Below, piece after piece: positions 35,041-44,255 of a stretch of DNA of 64,000 bases. The position numbers and the translations under genes are program-made. The stretch comes from Thermodesulfovibrionales bacterium (GTDB lineage Bacteria > Nitrospirota > Thermodesulfovibrionia > Thermodesulfovibrionales > Dissulfurispiraceae), in NCBI GenBank assembly GCA_020062545.1, contig JAGUWD010000007.1:186001-250000 (forward strand). Reading direction: 5' to 3'. The notes below the pieces were generated by a model that did not search any database, was not told where the DNA came from, and saw only the letters and a list, made by a program, of their open reading frames with translations. The stretch's first letter is position 1. The number at the start of each line of letters is the position of its first letter.

Positions 35041-36777
35041 TTATATTATCGGCACATTTGCAACGACAACTCTGTTTCTTCCCATGTTCTTTGCTGAATA
35101 GAGGGCATCGTCAGCAGACTGCATAACTTTTTCAGGTGAATCTCCGTCTTCGGGGTAAGAAGAAACGCCAATACTTAGTGTAATTCTGCCTCCGGGCTGT
35201 GTTTCAGCACGGGGGAATTTGTGGTTTTCTATCTCGATTCTTATTCTTTCTGCTATTACTATGGATTCATCTTTATTCGTTTCAGGAAGCAGTGCAATGA
35301 ATTCCTCTCCTCCATATCTGCCTACGGTGTCTGTGTCCCGAAGCCTATCACCGATAATATCCGCTATAAGCTTTAAAAGGATATCACCCTGGGGATGTCC
35401 GTGTGCATCATTGTATTGCTTGAAATAATCGATGTCCATCATTATGAGCCCGAAACTTTTGTTGTATCTGTGCGCCCTGTGCACCTCAGAATCCAATAAT
35501 TTTAGGAATGTCCTGCGGTTTTTGACTCCTGTGAGGCCGTCTGTTTCAGAGAGTTCGAGGGTCTTCTCAAAGAGTTTTGCATTGGATATGGCGAGGCTTG
35601 CTGCATCCAGCAGGCGCATGCATGCATCGAGGTCACATTTTGCCTCAAGCCTTGGATTTCTTGTAATATCCACAATAAAGATTCCCACCGGCATGAACAT
35701 ATCGCACTTAACGCACTCCCTGAGTTTTTCGGTGGTGTTCCTCATTATCTTGCCATGGCAGTGAGTGCCTGAAATATACCAGCATCGTTTGTCCTCTGAG
35801 CCATAGGCAGCACAGCCTGTATCTGGCGGGCAGTGGTAATAGTCATAGCATTTGGATGAGAATGCTGCCCGCACAGGCAGCACAGCTATCTCTTTTGCAT
35901 CTTTCATCAGGGTCTTAAATACCTTATCCTCGTGCTCAGAACTTATAACTGCGGATTCAAGGGTATGTGCTTCACAGGTCACCAGCGTGTCTGTAAATAT
36001 GTTTTTGTCGGTAAGAGGAATGCTGAAGATGTTCAGGCCGTTATCATAGACCAGATCCAACTTGTTTCTGTCCAATGGCATATAAATTATGTTCGTATGG
36101 CCTGATAATGATGACAGCTCTTCCCGGATTGTTTTTATTACCTCATCCATGACAATGGAAGATCGTAATTTTTCTGAAAGTATGTATAGCCTCCTTATTT
36201 CTTCCTGCTTTTTGTAAAGTTTATCAGAAAGATATGTTACAAAATAGGCGGTAAGGAGCAGTGTGCTTATAAAAACGCTGCCGTATGCCGCTATTACAGA
36301 AAGGTCTGTAAAGATCACCGGTTCATTTCTGAATACTGCAAAATGGGGCAGAATACCCAGATGCTTAAGCCCCATAATCGTTGTGGGAAGGGCTATCGCA
36401 ACAGCAGCAAACCTGAATGTCCATTTCCTCGGCAGGATGATGCCGCTGATTACGATATGGAAGATGTAATAATATAGAAATGGACTGTCGCATCCTCCGG
36501 AAAAATACACCGCCGCAGCAAGCGCAATGAAATCAAGACTTATCTGCTTGATTGCGCATTTTTGCAGGTCCTCTGACGGAAGTTTAAGCTTATACTGAAA
36601 GTAGGTGTTATAGACTGCAACAAACCCCAGTATCAGATAAACAGGTATAAGCGAGAAATCCAGACCTGCTATTTCCCTAACAACATGGGTGGCAACAAGT
36701 ACACCAATGCACCCTATCCACCTGAGCCTGACAAGCCACAGAAGTCTTTCCTTTATTTCTGACTGCTCAAAAGTCAT
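35041..36777 (-). CDS. Membrane diguanylate cyclase with cysteine-rich sensor
   Basis: A 578-residue protein. Six predicted membrane segments occupy about residues 15-200. A GAF-like region (about 215-395) contains a cysteine-rich insert: CYDYYHCPPDTGC, then KRCWYISGTHCHGK and ECVKCDMF, with at least eight cysteines that may bind metal, Fe-S or heme (CHGK and CVKC are not CxxCH). The C-terminal GGDEF domain has DTVGRYGGEEFIALLPE, with RDTD five residues upstream forming the inhibitory I-site. It makes cyclic di-GMP. It is the last gene of the cheW-receptor-cyclase run on the minus strand. Confidence 0.9.
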   Translation of the reverse strand: MTFEQSEIKERLLWLVRLRWIGCIGVLVATHVVREIAGLDFSLIPVYLILGFVAVYNTYFQYKLKLPSEDLQKCAIKQISLDFIALAAAVYFSGGCDSPFLYYYIFHIVISGIILPRKWTFRFAAVAIALPTTIMGLKHLGILPHFAVFRNEPVIFTDLSVIAAYGSVFISTLLLTAYFVTYLSDKLYKKQEEIRRLYILSEKLRSSIVMDEVIKTIREELSSLSGHTNIIYMPLDRNKLDLVYDNGLNIFSIPLTDKNIFTDTLVTCEAHTLESAVISSEHEDKVFKTLMKDAKEIAVLPVRAAFSSKCYDYYHCPPDTGCAAYGSEDKRCWYISGTHCHGKIMRNTTEKLRECVKCDMFMPVGIFIVDITRNPRLEAKCDLDACMRLLDAASLAISNAKLFEKTLELSETDGLTGVKNRRTFLKLLDSEVHRAHRYNKSFGLIMMDIDYFKQYNDAHGHPQGDILLKLIADIIGDRLRDTDTVGRYGGEEFIALLPETNKDESIVIAERIRIEIENHKFPRAETQPGGRITLSIGVSSYPEDGDSPEKVMQSADDALYSAKNMGRNRVVVANVPII

Positions 36778-36788
36778 ATTCTAATGGT

Positions 36789-36848
36789 AGCCAGTGGTCA
36801 GTAGCCAGATCTTTTCCTGTCTACTGGCTACTGGTGACTACTACCGAC
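36789..36848. repeat. Inverted 7-bp arrays between cyclase and chemoreceptor genes
   Basis: AGCCAGT, GGTCAGT, AGCCAGA (36789-36809) and CTACTGG, CTACTGG, TGACTAC (36821-36841), opposite senses of one word. Confidence 0.7.
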
Positions 36849-36861
36849 TACTATCTTCAAA

Positions 36862-38757
36862 CTATTTACATTCCCTCTTTATTCCATCAAGGAGGCTTCC
36901 TATCTGATCTGATAAGTTCTCCATTTCTTTATAGATCCTTTCTGCCTTTAGCCTGTCTCCGGAATTGCACGCAGAGACAGCCTCTTTTGCAAGCGCATGT
37001 ATTTTGGCATGTGGCTCATCCACTGCCTTAAAAGATGATAAATTGCCGCACATCTGCATTCCCTCTCCAAAATACCATTTGCCGAACCTGCAGTTATGAT
37101 GATCCGGCAACTGTGACGGATCAAGTGTCGTATCGCCCTTTAAACAAGCTCCTATCTTTCCAACAAAGACCCTGTGGTCTGTCTTTGCTACATCGAGTAT
37201 CATCAGTTCGCTTCCCTTTGTTTTGAATCCTGCTGTTGAATTTCTTAATTCTTCCGATATCTTTGTCAGTGCATTTACCTGATGCATCACATCCTCAGCC
37301 ATCTTCTCCATATCCTTTGATATTGCTGATGTTTTTTCTATGTTCTTTGCCACTTCCTCCGATGCTGCAGACTGTTCGTCAACTGCTGTTGCTATCTGCG
37401 TTATCTGGTCACGTACTTTCTGTACTGCATGCACTATTGATAGCAGGGCATCGCCCACATTCCTTATGTACTGAGTCGCCTTTGTTACCTCTCCTGATGC
37501 ATCTTCCATGGACTTCATAGTCTGTCCGGATTCTGTCTGCACTGCATGTATTTTTTCCGTAATCTCTGCTGTTGCCTTTATTGTCCTTTCTGCAAGCTTC
37601 CTTACCTCATCTGCAACAACAGCAAAACCCCTTCCCTGCTCTCCTGCACGGGCTGCCTCGATTGCTGCATTGAGTGCCAATAAGTTTGTCTGGTCTGCGA
37701 TGTCTTTTATTACTGTTACTATGTCCCCAATCTCCGATGCCCTGTTGTTTAGTTTTTCTACCATTGTGGAAAGCTCCACTGTGGATGTATAAACCCTGTT
37801 TACTGTCTCCACTGCATTGTCAGCAATCTCCTTTCCTCCGTTTGCAACATCCATTGCATTGGCTGATGTCTCCGATGCTACAGATGCGTTCCTTGCGATG
37901 TCTGTTATTGTCTGGCTCATCTCTTCTGCTGCTGTTGCTATCTGGGATGCCTGGCTTGACTGGTTCTGAGCGCCCTCCGCTGTCTTTTGTGCTCTTGCCC
38001 TTAAAATATCTACTGCGGATACCACATTGTTGGAAGAGGTGAGTATGCTGTTTACCATGTTGTTGAAGTTATGGATCATCGTGTTCATACTGCAGGCCAG
38101 TACGCCTATCTCGTCTTTGCTGATGCACTCGATTGATACATTCAAATTGCCGTTTGCCAGATCCTTGGATTTTTCGGTCAGTTCTGCAAGGGGTTTTGCT
38201 ATCTTTTTATGGTTTATTGTCCATACAAAACCCAATACAATGAGGTTAAATATAAAGAGAATTATCTGTATTGTCTTTAAAGTTTTAACTTTGCCCTCTG
38301 ATACTGCTGCAGCAAGCGTTGTCGCCTCGTCAGCCAGTTTCAGGACATTTTCGCTGTCCTCGAATAATTCTTTTAAAGCACCTACATCCTTATTCGCCCT
38401 CTCGATGGTTTCCTTGAATTCCTTCCATGCGCTTTCTGTTTCTTTCATTTTAGATATGAATTTTTCATCAGTGGCCTTCGGAAGATTCAATGCAGGATCA
38501 CCGTTTATCAGGCCAGTAACTATCTTATCCATTAACGATATCAACTCCGGGATTTTTTCTCCGGTATAAGACCCTTGATTTTTTGCAAATACCATTTTTG
38601 TAAGACGCTGGGTTACTGCCCTCTGTCTGCCAGCGTAATTAACCACATCTCCATCCTTTGCCATCCTGTGCAATTGCCAGAATACCGATACTGTACTGAT
38701 TAAAGAGAAAGTCAGTAGTATCGCAACAACGATTTTTAGACTTGTGCTTATTTTCAT
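36862..38757 (-). CDS. Chemoreceptor with PilJ-like sensor and C-terminal zinc-binding (CZB) domain
   Basis: A 631-residue methyl-accepting protein. TM1 lies near residues 8-28. The sensor contains [19 protein letters not shown], typical of PilJ/type-IV-pili-type N-terminal domains. TM2 is near 185-205, followed by HAMP and the signalling tip [20 protein letters not shown]. The C-terminal 110 residues are a CZB domain: [22 protein letters not shown] and [10 protein letters not shown] hold the conserved His and Cys zinc ligands. ATG 38757 has GGAGGG upstream; a 13-codon extension to 38796 lacks a ribosome site. It is cotranscribed with cheW and the cyclase on the minus strand. Confidence 0.92.
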   Translation of the reverse strand: MKISTSLKIVVAILLTFSLISTVSVFWQLHRMAKDGDVVNYAGRQRAVTQRLTKMVFAKNQGSYTGEKIPELISLMDKIVTGLINGDPALNLPKATDEKFISKMKETESAWKEFKETIERANKDVGALKELFEDSENVLKLADEATTLAAAVSEGKVKTLKTIQIILFIFNLIVLGFVWTINHKKIAKPLAELTEKSKDLANGNLNVSIECISKDEIGVLACSMNTMIHNFNNMVNSILTSSNNVVSAVDILRARAQKTAEGAQNQSSQASQIATAAEEMSQTITDIARNASVASETSANAMDVANGGKEIADNAVETVNRVYTSTVELSTMVEKLNNRASEIGDIVTVIKDIADQTNLLALNAAIEAARAGEQGRGFAVVADEVRKLAERTIKATAEITEKIHAVQTESGQTMKSMEDASGEVTKATQYIRNVGDALLSIVHAVQKVRDQITQIATAVDEQSAASEEVAKNIEKTSAISKDMEKMAEDVMHQVNALTKISEELRNSTAGFKTKGSELMILDVAKTDHRVFVGKIGACLKGDTTLDPSQLPDHHNCRFGKWYFGEGMQMCGNLSSFKAVDEPHAKIHALAKEAVSACNSGDRLKAERIYKEMENLSDQIGSLLDGIKRECK

Positions 38758-38884
38758 AGATAAACCCTCCACCCGTTTATATTTATTTCCCGGCATTATG
38801 AAAATGTGATGTCAACTTCACATTCTTGCACAAAAAATTTAGTTAAAAATTATAATATTTTTTTCTGTTAATTTGTTGTAAAGA

Positions 38885-39409
38885 TTATTCGATTGCCTTT
38901 GTGCTTGCCTCGATCATTAGCGTATCTTCCGATTTGCCGAGCAGCCTGTCCATATCGAGGAGTATTATGAGCCTGTCCTCGAGTTTTGCTATGCCCTTTA
39001 TGAACTCCGTGCTTATGTTTGATGCCATGGGAGGCGTTGGTTCAACGATGTCTGAAGGCACCCTCAGTACCTCTGACACGGAATCCACCACAAGACCCAT
39101 GGTAATGCCCTGTATGTCCATTATCATTATTCTCGACTGCTCGTCATTTTCCTTTTCAGCAAGGCCGAACTTCTTTCTGAGATTCACTACCGGTATCACC
39201 TTTCCCCTGAGGTTTATGACTCCTTCAACATAAGACGGCGAGTTGGGTACCCTTGTAATCTCCTTCATCCTGTTTATTTCCTGAACCTTCAGGATGTCAA
39301 CTGCGTACTCCTCATTGCCGAGGGTGAAGGTTACAAGCTGTAATATCGCATTGCTCCCCGAGGATTTCATAACATCTGTTGTGCCTGATACTGCTACTAC
39401 ATCGTTCAT
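38885..39409 (-). CDS. cheW: Chemotaxis coupling protein CheW
   Basis: A 174-residue CheW. LVTFTLGNEEYAVDILKVQE, NSPSYVEGVINLRGKVIPVV and MDIQGITMGLVVDSVSEVLR are canonical. It couples receptors to CheA kinase, which is not in the window. It is the first gene of the minus-strand unit cheW, CZB receptor, diguanylate cyclase. A short gap of about 127 bp separates it from the receptor. The upstream gap to rfaE2 is about 79 bp and AT-rich. The N-terminal 22 residues before the CheW fold are an unremarkable leader. Confidence 0.95.
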   Translation of the reverse strand: MNDVVAVSGTTDVMKSSGSNAILQLVTFTLGNEEYAVDILKVQEINRMKEITRVPNSPSYVEGVINLRGKVIPVVNLRKKFGLAEKENDEQSRIMIMDIQGITMGLVVDSVSEVLRVPSDIVEPTPPMASNISTEFIKGIAKLEDRLIILLDMDRLLGKSEDTLMIEASTKAIE

Positions 39410-39488
39410 ATCAAACCTCCCGGTTTTTTAATATTAATTCTATGCCCTCAACGCAATTATACTAATTAACAACAAAAATATGAATATC

Positions 39489-39947
39489 TTATGTATTGCT
39501 TTTTATCCTGTTTATTATCTCTGTTGTTGAAATGCCGCTGATATAGGGAAGGCTGTGAACCTCTGGCACAATGTCAGAGCCCACGATGTCCTCTTTCTTC
39601 CAGTCCCCGCCTTTTACAAGGACATCGGGTTTGAGGTGCTTGATTAATTCATAAGGAGTATCTTCGTCGAATATCGTCACATAATCCACCATCTCAAGGG
39701 ATGACAATACCTCTGCCCTATTGTTTTCTGTATTTATTGGCCTGCCGGGCTTGATTCTGCTCACAGAAGAATCGGAGTTTAAGCCGATAACCAATACATC
39801 GCCTAATTTTTTGGCCTCCTTTAGATACCTGATATGTCCGATGTGTATTATGTCAAAACAGCCGTTAGTGAAGACGATTTTTTTCCCTTCAGCCCTGAGT
39901 CTGTCAACTTCTGTTTTTAAACTTTTCCAATCTAACAGCTGTCCCAT
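39489..39947 (-). CDS. rfaE2: Heptose-1-phosphate adenylyltransferase RfaE2
   Basis: A 152-residue nucleotidyltransferase. KKIVFTNGCFDIIHIGHIRY contains the HxGH motif, and LVIGLNSDSSVSRIKPGRPI and ISTTEIINRI complete the family pattern. This enzyme activates D-glycero-beta-D-manno-heptose 1-phosphate for LPS core synthesis. In many Gram-negative bacteria it is fused to a kinase (HldE); here it stands alone. It follows the Nudix gene by 58 bp on the minus strand; the gap contains inverted 7-bp arrays. Presence of heptose activation agrees with the LPS genes further right. Confidence 0.93.
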   Translation of the reverse strand: MGQLLDWKSLKTEVDRLRAEGKKIVFTNGCFDIIHIGHIRYLKEAKKLGDVLVIGLNSDSSVSRIKPGRPINTENNRAEVLSSLEMVDYVTIFDEDTPYELIKHLKPDVLVKGGDWKKEDIVGSDIVPEVHSLPYISGISTTEIINRIKSNT

Positions 39948-39951
39948 TGTT

Positions 39952-40023
39952 AGCTCATAGCTGATAGCTCATAGCCCGTAGTTTTTAAAAATAAGCATCG
40001 ATGAGCTATGAGCCATGAGCCAA
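39952..40023. repeat. Inverted 7-bp arrays between rfaE2 and Nudix genes
   Basis: AGCTCAT, AGCTGAT, AGCTCAT, AGCCCGT (39952-39979) and GAGCTAT, GAGCCAT, GAGCCAA (40003-40023). The same word as in the amt-glnK gap. Confidence 0.85.
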
Positions 40024-40446
40024 TTTCTCCTTTGCCTTTTCCAATATTTCCCTGTCGCTTTTATACGATACCTGCTTTATTGCATCTTCGATATTAAACC
40101 ATCTTGCCTCATCAACTTCCCAGCAGTAGTCTTCTATGTTTCCGCTGACATATTCCAGCAGAAAGTACGAGACCGTTTTCCTGCATTTCATGTTTTCGTT
40201 TTTAAGATAAAACCAGTAGGATTTATCGCCGAGTGTGTCTATAATTCTACCGGTGAGTCCTGTCTCTTCCATTATTTCCCTTACTGCAGAGGTCTCTGGC
40301 TGCTCTCCTTTGTCTATTATACCTTTGGGCAATGTCCATACGGTTTTGTTTTTTGTGGAGATGAGGGCTACTTCAAACTCCCCCCCCTTTTTTCTGAATA
40401 TAACGCCGCCTGCCGAATGCAAATGCTTTATTGTTGCTGGTTTCAA
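40006..40446 (-). CDS. Nudix hydrolase
   Basis: A 146-residue Nudix protein. The Nudix box GIIDKGEQPETSAVREIMEE followed by TGL fits GX5EX7REUXEEXGU. It hydrolyses a nucleoside diphosphate linked to another group; the substrate is not predictable, but diadenosine polyphosphate and nucleotide-sugar types share the pattern. The last residues are encoded by a 7-bp tandem array. It overlaps the rseP start by 4 bp, so it belongs to the isoprenoid-envelope operon rseP-dxr-cdsA-uppS. Confidence 0.9.
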   Translation of the reverse strand: MKPATIKHLHSAGGVIFRKKGGEFEVALISTKNKTVWTLPKGIIDKGEQPETSAVREIMEETGLTGRIIDTLGDKSYWFYLKNENMKCRKTVSYFLLEYVSGNIEDYCWEVDEARWFNIEDAIKQVSYKSDREILEKAKEKLAHGS

Positions 40447-41513
40447 GGCAGTGGCTTCCTGCTGATTAATCTGAAGATGTCATTGTACATCGCAAATACC
40501 ATAAGGGTGATTATTACAGCAAGTCCGATGCGCTGGGCTATCATTATGGCCTTTTCGCTCAAAGGCTTTTTCCTTATGGCCTCTATGCCCAGGAATAAGA
40601 GGTGTCCTCCATCGAGGATCGGTATAGGCAGAAGATTTAGTACACCAAGGTTTATGCTGATCACTGCTGCAAAGGTGAAGAAATTCAATGCCCCTGCCGT
40701 AGCCTGTTTTTCTGCAAGCTGGAAGATGAGGATTGGACCTCCGATGGTATCTGCAGGGATTATACGTTGAATGAGCTTTATTATCCCGACGATTGTCAGG
40801 GCAGATATCTCCCATGTCCTCAGGAAGGCGTTCTTTACGGAATTGTATACATTCTCTTTTATCTTAATTGTTTCTCCAGAGGGCTTTACTCCGATGAGCC
40901 CGATCTCTTTCTCCTCTCCAAATATGTCTTTTACTTTTTTACTTTCAGGGGTAATGGATATATCGATTATTTCCGATCCCCTTTGAACCTTCAGATTGAG
41001 CGTCTTGTTTGCACTTCCATAAATGATTTCCGTCATTTCTCCCCAGTGTCTTATAGGCTTTCCGTCTATTGTCATAATCCTGTCGCTTTTTGACAGCCCT
41101 GCTTTTAATGCAGGTGTATCGGGCATTATCTCTCCTACAACAGGAAGGAGCGTGGGCACTCCTATCATAAACACGAAGAAGAATATAACCACTGCTGTTA
41201 AAAGGTTGAATATGGGCCCCGCAAAGACTATTGATGCCCTTTTCAGTACAGGCTGGTTTTTATAAGACCTTTCTTTTTCCGAATTTTCCACTTCTTCTTC
41301 GGGCTCCTCTCCAAGCATCTTCACATATCCTCCCAAAGGAACAGCCGATATGAGATATTCTGTATCTCCTATCTTTTTGCCGATGACCTTTGGCCCGAAG
41401 CCAAGGGAAAACCTGAGGACCTTCACCCCGCTCATTTTTGCGAATATGAAATGTCCCAATTCATGAATGAATATGAGAAAACCGAACAAAAGTATGGCAG
41501 AAATTATGCTCAT
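40443..41513 (-). CDS. rseP: Site-2 metalloprotease RseP
   Basis: A 356-residue membrane zinc protease. The zinc motif FIHELGHFIFAKMSG lies at residues 15-29, the PDZ domain (KAGLSKSDRIMTIDGKPI) near 125-180, and NLLPIPILDGGHLL is the second catalytic block. It cuts membrane-bound regulators in regulated intramembrane proteolysis, such as anti-sigma factors. Four membrane segments are expected. It lies between dxr and the Nudix gene with 4-bp overlaps on both sides, the widely conserved uppS-cdsA-dxr-rseP order. Confidence 0.95.
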   Translation of the reverse strand: MSIISAILLFGFLIFIHELGHFIFAKMSGVKVLRFSLGFGPKVIGKKIGDTEYLISAVPLGGYVKMLGEEPEEEVENSEKERSYKNQPVLKRASIVFAGPIFNLLTAVVIFFFVFMIGVPTLLPVVGEIMPDTPALKAGLSKSDRIMTIDGKPIRHWGEMTEIIYGSANKTLNLKVQRGSEIIDISITPESKKVKDIFGEEKEIGLIGVKPSGETIKIKENVYNSVKNAFLRTWEISALTIVGIIKLIQRIIPADTIGGPILIFQLAEKQATAGALNFFTFAAVISINLGVLNLLPIPILDGGHLLFLGIEAIRKKPLSEKAIMIAQRIGLAVIITLMVFAMYNDIFRLISRKPLP

Positions 41514-42670
41514 TTATTTATCTCCTTTAGTGTATCTTCCCTTGCCCACCTGTCTGCCTCAAGAATGACGCCAATATCATCGGCAGGCTGTAGTTTGTGG
41601 GAGTCCATTACTTTTTTTATTATAACAGGTATTCTGTTAAAACCGATAATGCCGTCAAGGAATGCTGCCACAGCAATCTCATTGGACGCATTAAGCACAG
41701 CAGGCATTGTGCCGCCTGTCTTTAGTGCAGAATATGCGAGGGAGAGGCATGGAAATGTCCTGTGGTCCGGTTTCTGGAAGGTCAGTCCTGAAAGGCTTTC
41801 CCAATCAATGGGCTCAACCACATCGTACAGTCTTTCGGGATATGAGAGGGCATAAGCGATTGGACCCTTCATATCAGGCTTCGAAAGCTGGGCTATGTAG
41901 CTTCCATCGATGAATTCCACAATGGAATGCACAATGCTCTGGGGATGTATCAGCACATCTATCTTCTCAGGAGGAAGACCGAAGAGGTAATGCGCTTCTA
42001 TGACTTCGAGCCCCTTGTTCATGAGGGTTGCGGAGTCTATGGTTATCTTTCTGCCCATGCTCCAGTTGGGATGCTTGAGGGCGCTTTCAGGAGAAACCTT
42101 CTCCAGCTCCTCTATAGTTTTTCCTGCAAATGGGCCGCCTGATGCCGTAAGTATTATTTTTTTTATTGAGTATTTTTCATATCCCTTTATGCATTGAAAT
42201 ATTGCGCTGTGTTCGCTGTCCACTGGTAAAAGGGTTGCACCGTACTCTTTAACCGATGACATCACGAGGTCGCCTGCCATTACGAGTGTCTCTTTATTTG
42301 CAAGGGCGATGACCTTGCCTGCCTTTATTGCTGCAATGGTGGGCAGGAGTCCGGCAGAGCCTACTATTGAGGATATGACTATATCGGCATCCGGCATTGC
42401 AGCCACACGGCTTATGCCCTCTGTACCGAAAAGTATTTCCATATTTTGGAATTTGAGATCAGGAATTTGGGATTTGAGAGTTTTGTATGTATTTTCATCA
42501 GAAACAGCAACTGTTTCTGGCCTGAACTGTTCTATTTGTTTTATCAGCAGCGTTATGTTTCTTCCCGCTGCCAGTCCGACTATCCTGAACCTGTCTGGAA
42601 ATTTTGAAACAACATCCAATGCGCTTTTGCCTATGGAACCTGTAGAACCGAGGATTGCGATGTTTTTCAT
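41510..42670 (-). CDS. dxr: 1-deoxy-D-xylulose 5-phosphate reductoisomerase
   Basis: A 386-residue enzyme of the MEP isoprenoid pathway. NIAILGSTGSIGKSALDVVS is the NADPH-binding start, ALANKETLVMAGDLVM and LLPVDSEHSAIFQC are active-site motifs, and NWSMGRKITIDSATLMNKGL is the catalytic hinge. It feeds isopentenyl diphosphate to UppS. A 7-bp tandem array (42449-42476) encodes KTLKSQIPDLKFQ near residues 65-74, an insertion-like surface stretch. It overlaps rseP and cdsA by 4 bp each. Confidence 0.97.
   Translation of the reverse strand: MKNIAILGSTGSIGKSALDVVSKFPDRFRIVGLAAGRNITLLIKQIEQFRPETVAVSDENTYKTLKSQIPDLKFQNMEILFGTEGISRVAAMPDADIVISSIVGSAGLLPTIAAIKAGKVIALANKETLVMAGDLVMSSVKEYGATLLPVDSEHSAIFQCIKGYEKYSIKKIILTASGGPFAGKTIEELEKVSPESALKHPNWSMGRKITIDSATLMNKGLEVIEAHYLFGLPPEKIDVLIHPQSIVHSIVEFIDGSYIAQLSKPDMKGPIAYALSYPERLYDVVEPIDWESLSGLTFQKPDHRTFPCLSLAYSALKTGGTMPAVLNASNEIAVAAFLDGIIGFNRIPVIIKKVMDSHKLQPADDIGVILEADRWAREDTLKEINK
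42449..42476. repeat. 7-bp array in dxr
   Basis: GAATTTG, AGATCAG, GAATTTG, GGATTTG. Same word family as in nifE and uvrA. Confidence 0.75.
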
Positions 42671-43473
42671 AAAATTAATGTTATCCAGTAAAGTACAGGC
42701 CCTGCAAAGAGGACGCCGTCTATTTTGTCGAGGATGCCTCCATGTCCGGGAATAAAGGAGCCGGAGTCCTTAACCCCTGCATCTCTTTTGAACATGGATT
42801 CAACGAGGTCTCCCACAATTGTGACAGAGCCTATTGCGCTGCCCATTGCGATCAATGCAGGAATGGCAATATCGGTCAGCATCAGCCCGCCGAGTAATAA
42901 AGCAGAAAGTATCCCGCCAATTACCGAGCCGAATGCTCCTGCTACTGTCTTGTTCGGGCTTACCTCTTTATAGAGTTTTCTCTTCCCTATGCCCTTGCCT
43001 ATGTAATATGCAAGACTGTCAGATGTCCACACGCAGCCGTATAAAAATAGTATCCATTCATGGCCCTGAAGCCTCAGATACCACTGGGTAACCAGAAGGT
43101 TAGGAATGTACAGAAAACCTGTGACAGCCGGAGATATATCTCTTAACGAAGATGAGGGGTTTTTTACGAGGAACAGTCGGGTTGATGACATGAGCATGAA
43201 TGAGAATATGAATATCATCCCGGTGGCAAAGATGGAATAACCGTCATTGAAAAGCGATGAGACAAAGAGCAGGATACCGCTGATTATTCCTGTAAAAGAG
43301 AGCCATCTGTCTGTTTTATACATTGCATGGAATTCTATCTGCGCAAGTGCTGATACCAGAGTTAAGAGGACGAGAAAGAAAACTGGCGGCAGCTTTGTTA
43401 TGTAGAGATAAAAGATGGGCAGTGCAATGACAGCAACAATTATTCGCTTCAGGTTCTCTTGACTAAAAAGCAC
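42667..43473 (-). CDS. cdsA: Phosphatidate cytidylyltransferase CdsA
   Basis: A 268-residue polytopic enzyme with about seven to eight membrane segments. The signature SDSLAYYIGKGIGKRKLYKE and the C-terminal SMFKRDAGVKDSGSFIPGHG GGILDKIDG-type block are the CDP-diglyceride synthetase pattern. It makes CDP-diacylglycerol for phospholipids. The start is GTG 43473; it overlaps uppS by 11 bp, and this junction is made of a 7-bp tandem array. It belongs to the uppS-cdsA-dxr-rseP operon. Confidence 0.95.
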   Translation of the reverse strand: MLFSQENLKRIIVAVIALPIFYLYITKLPPVFFLVLLTLVSALAQIEFHAMYKTDRWLSFTGIISGILLFVSSLFNDGYSIFATGMIFIFSFMLMSSTRLFLVKNPSSSLRDISPAVTGFLYIPNLLVTQWYLRLQGHEWILFLYGCVWTSDSLAYYIGKGIGKRKLYKEVSPNKTVAGAFGSVIGGILSALLLGGLMLTDIAIPALIAMGSAIGSVTIVGDLVESMFKRDAGVKDSGSFIPGHGGILDKIDGVLFAGPVLYWITLIL

Positions 43474-44236
43474 TCCGAACTCCGAATCCCGAACCCCCTG
43501 AACCTGCCAATGAGCCTGAAGAATTAGAAACCTTTCCGAACCTTCTATCCCGCATCTGGTATTCGTGTATTGCCTCTAAAAGTTCTTCCTTTGTGAAGTC
43601 AGGCCATAATGTGTTTGTGAAATAAAACTCGGAATAAGCTGATTGCCAGAGCAGAAAGTTGCTCAATCTCTGCTCTCCGCTTGTCCGTACTATAAGATCC
43701 GGGTCAGGCATTCCCGCGGTATCCAGAAATCCGCTTATGCGCTCTTCTGTAATATCTTCGGGAGTTAAGCCTTTGTTTATTGCCTTTCTTATTGCCCTTA
43801 TTATTTCATCCCTTCCACCGTAACTGAGGGCGCATTGTAAAACCAGCCTGTTGTTCTTATCTGTTGCCTGTTCCACTCCCTCGATAATGGACTTAATATT
43901 TCCGGGCAGCTTATCCCTGTTGCCGATGACTCTGAAGCGGATTCCCTCCTTTATGAAATTCAGGAACTCTCCTTTCAGGGATTCCTCAAGCAGTCCCATG
44001 ATTACGGAAACCTCATCCTCGGGCCTCATCCAGTTTTCTATGGAAAAGGCATATAGTGACAAGACCTCTACACCTATGCCGCTTGCCGCCTCTGTGATTT
44101 CTTTTACCCTCTGTACGCCCCTTTTATGTCCTTCAAAACGAGGCAGGCCTCTCATCTCTGCCCATCGGCCGTTTCCGTCCATTATTATGCCTATATGCCG
44201 TGGAATAGTCCTTTTTTCCAAAGTAAAACCTCCCAA
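43463..44236 (-). CDS. uppS: Isoprenyl (undecaprenyl) diphosphate synthase UppS
   Basis: A 257-residue cis-prenyltransferase. IPRHIGIIMDGNGRWAEMRG holds the catalytic aspartate, and SLYAFSIENWMRPEDEVSVI, LQCALSYGGRDEIIRAI and SEFYFTNTLWPDFTKEEL are classical. It makes the lipid carrier for peptidoglycan and LPS. The last residues (GSGGSGFGVRSAF) come from a 7-bp tandem array and extend beyond the usual end. It starts the conserved envelope operon and is 19 bp downstream of the VCBS-repeat protein. Confidence 0.96.
   Translation of the reverse strand: MGGFTLEKRTIPRHIGIIMDGNGRWAEMRGLPRFEGHKRGVQRVKEITEAASGIGVEVLSLYAFSIENWMRPEDEVSVIMGLLEESLKGEFLNFIKEGIRFRVIGNRDKLPGNIKSIIEGVEQATDKNNRLVLQCALSYGGRDEIIRAIRKAINKGLTPEDITEERISGFLDTAGMPDPDLIVRTSGEQRLSNFLLWQSAYSEFYFTNTLWPDFTKEELLEAIHEYQMRDRRFGKVSNSSGSLAGSGGSGFGVRSAF
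43472..43499. repeat. 7-bp array at the uppS/cdsA junction
   Basis: ACTCCGA, ACTCCGA, ATCCCGA, ACCCCCT. It codes for the uppS C-terminus and overlaps the cdsA start codon. Confidence 0.75.
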
Positions 44237-44255
44237 AATAAGTCCAATAAGAGTA

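Noticed and set aside
37035-38569. Plus-strand open frames of 63-180 codons opposite the CZB chemoreceptor
   Set aside because: They are antisense shadows of a strongly conserved receptor gene, rich in Ser/Leu as expected for such shadows.
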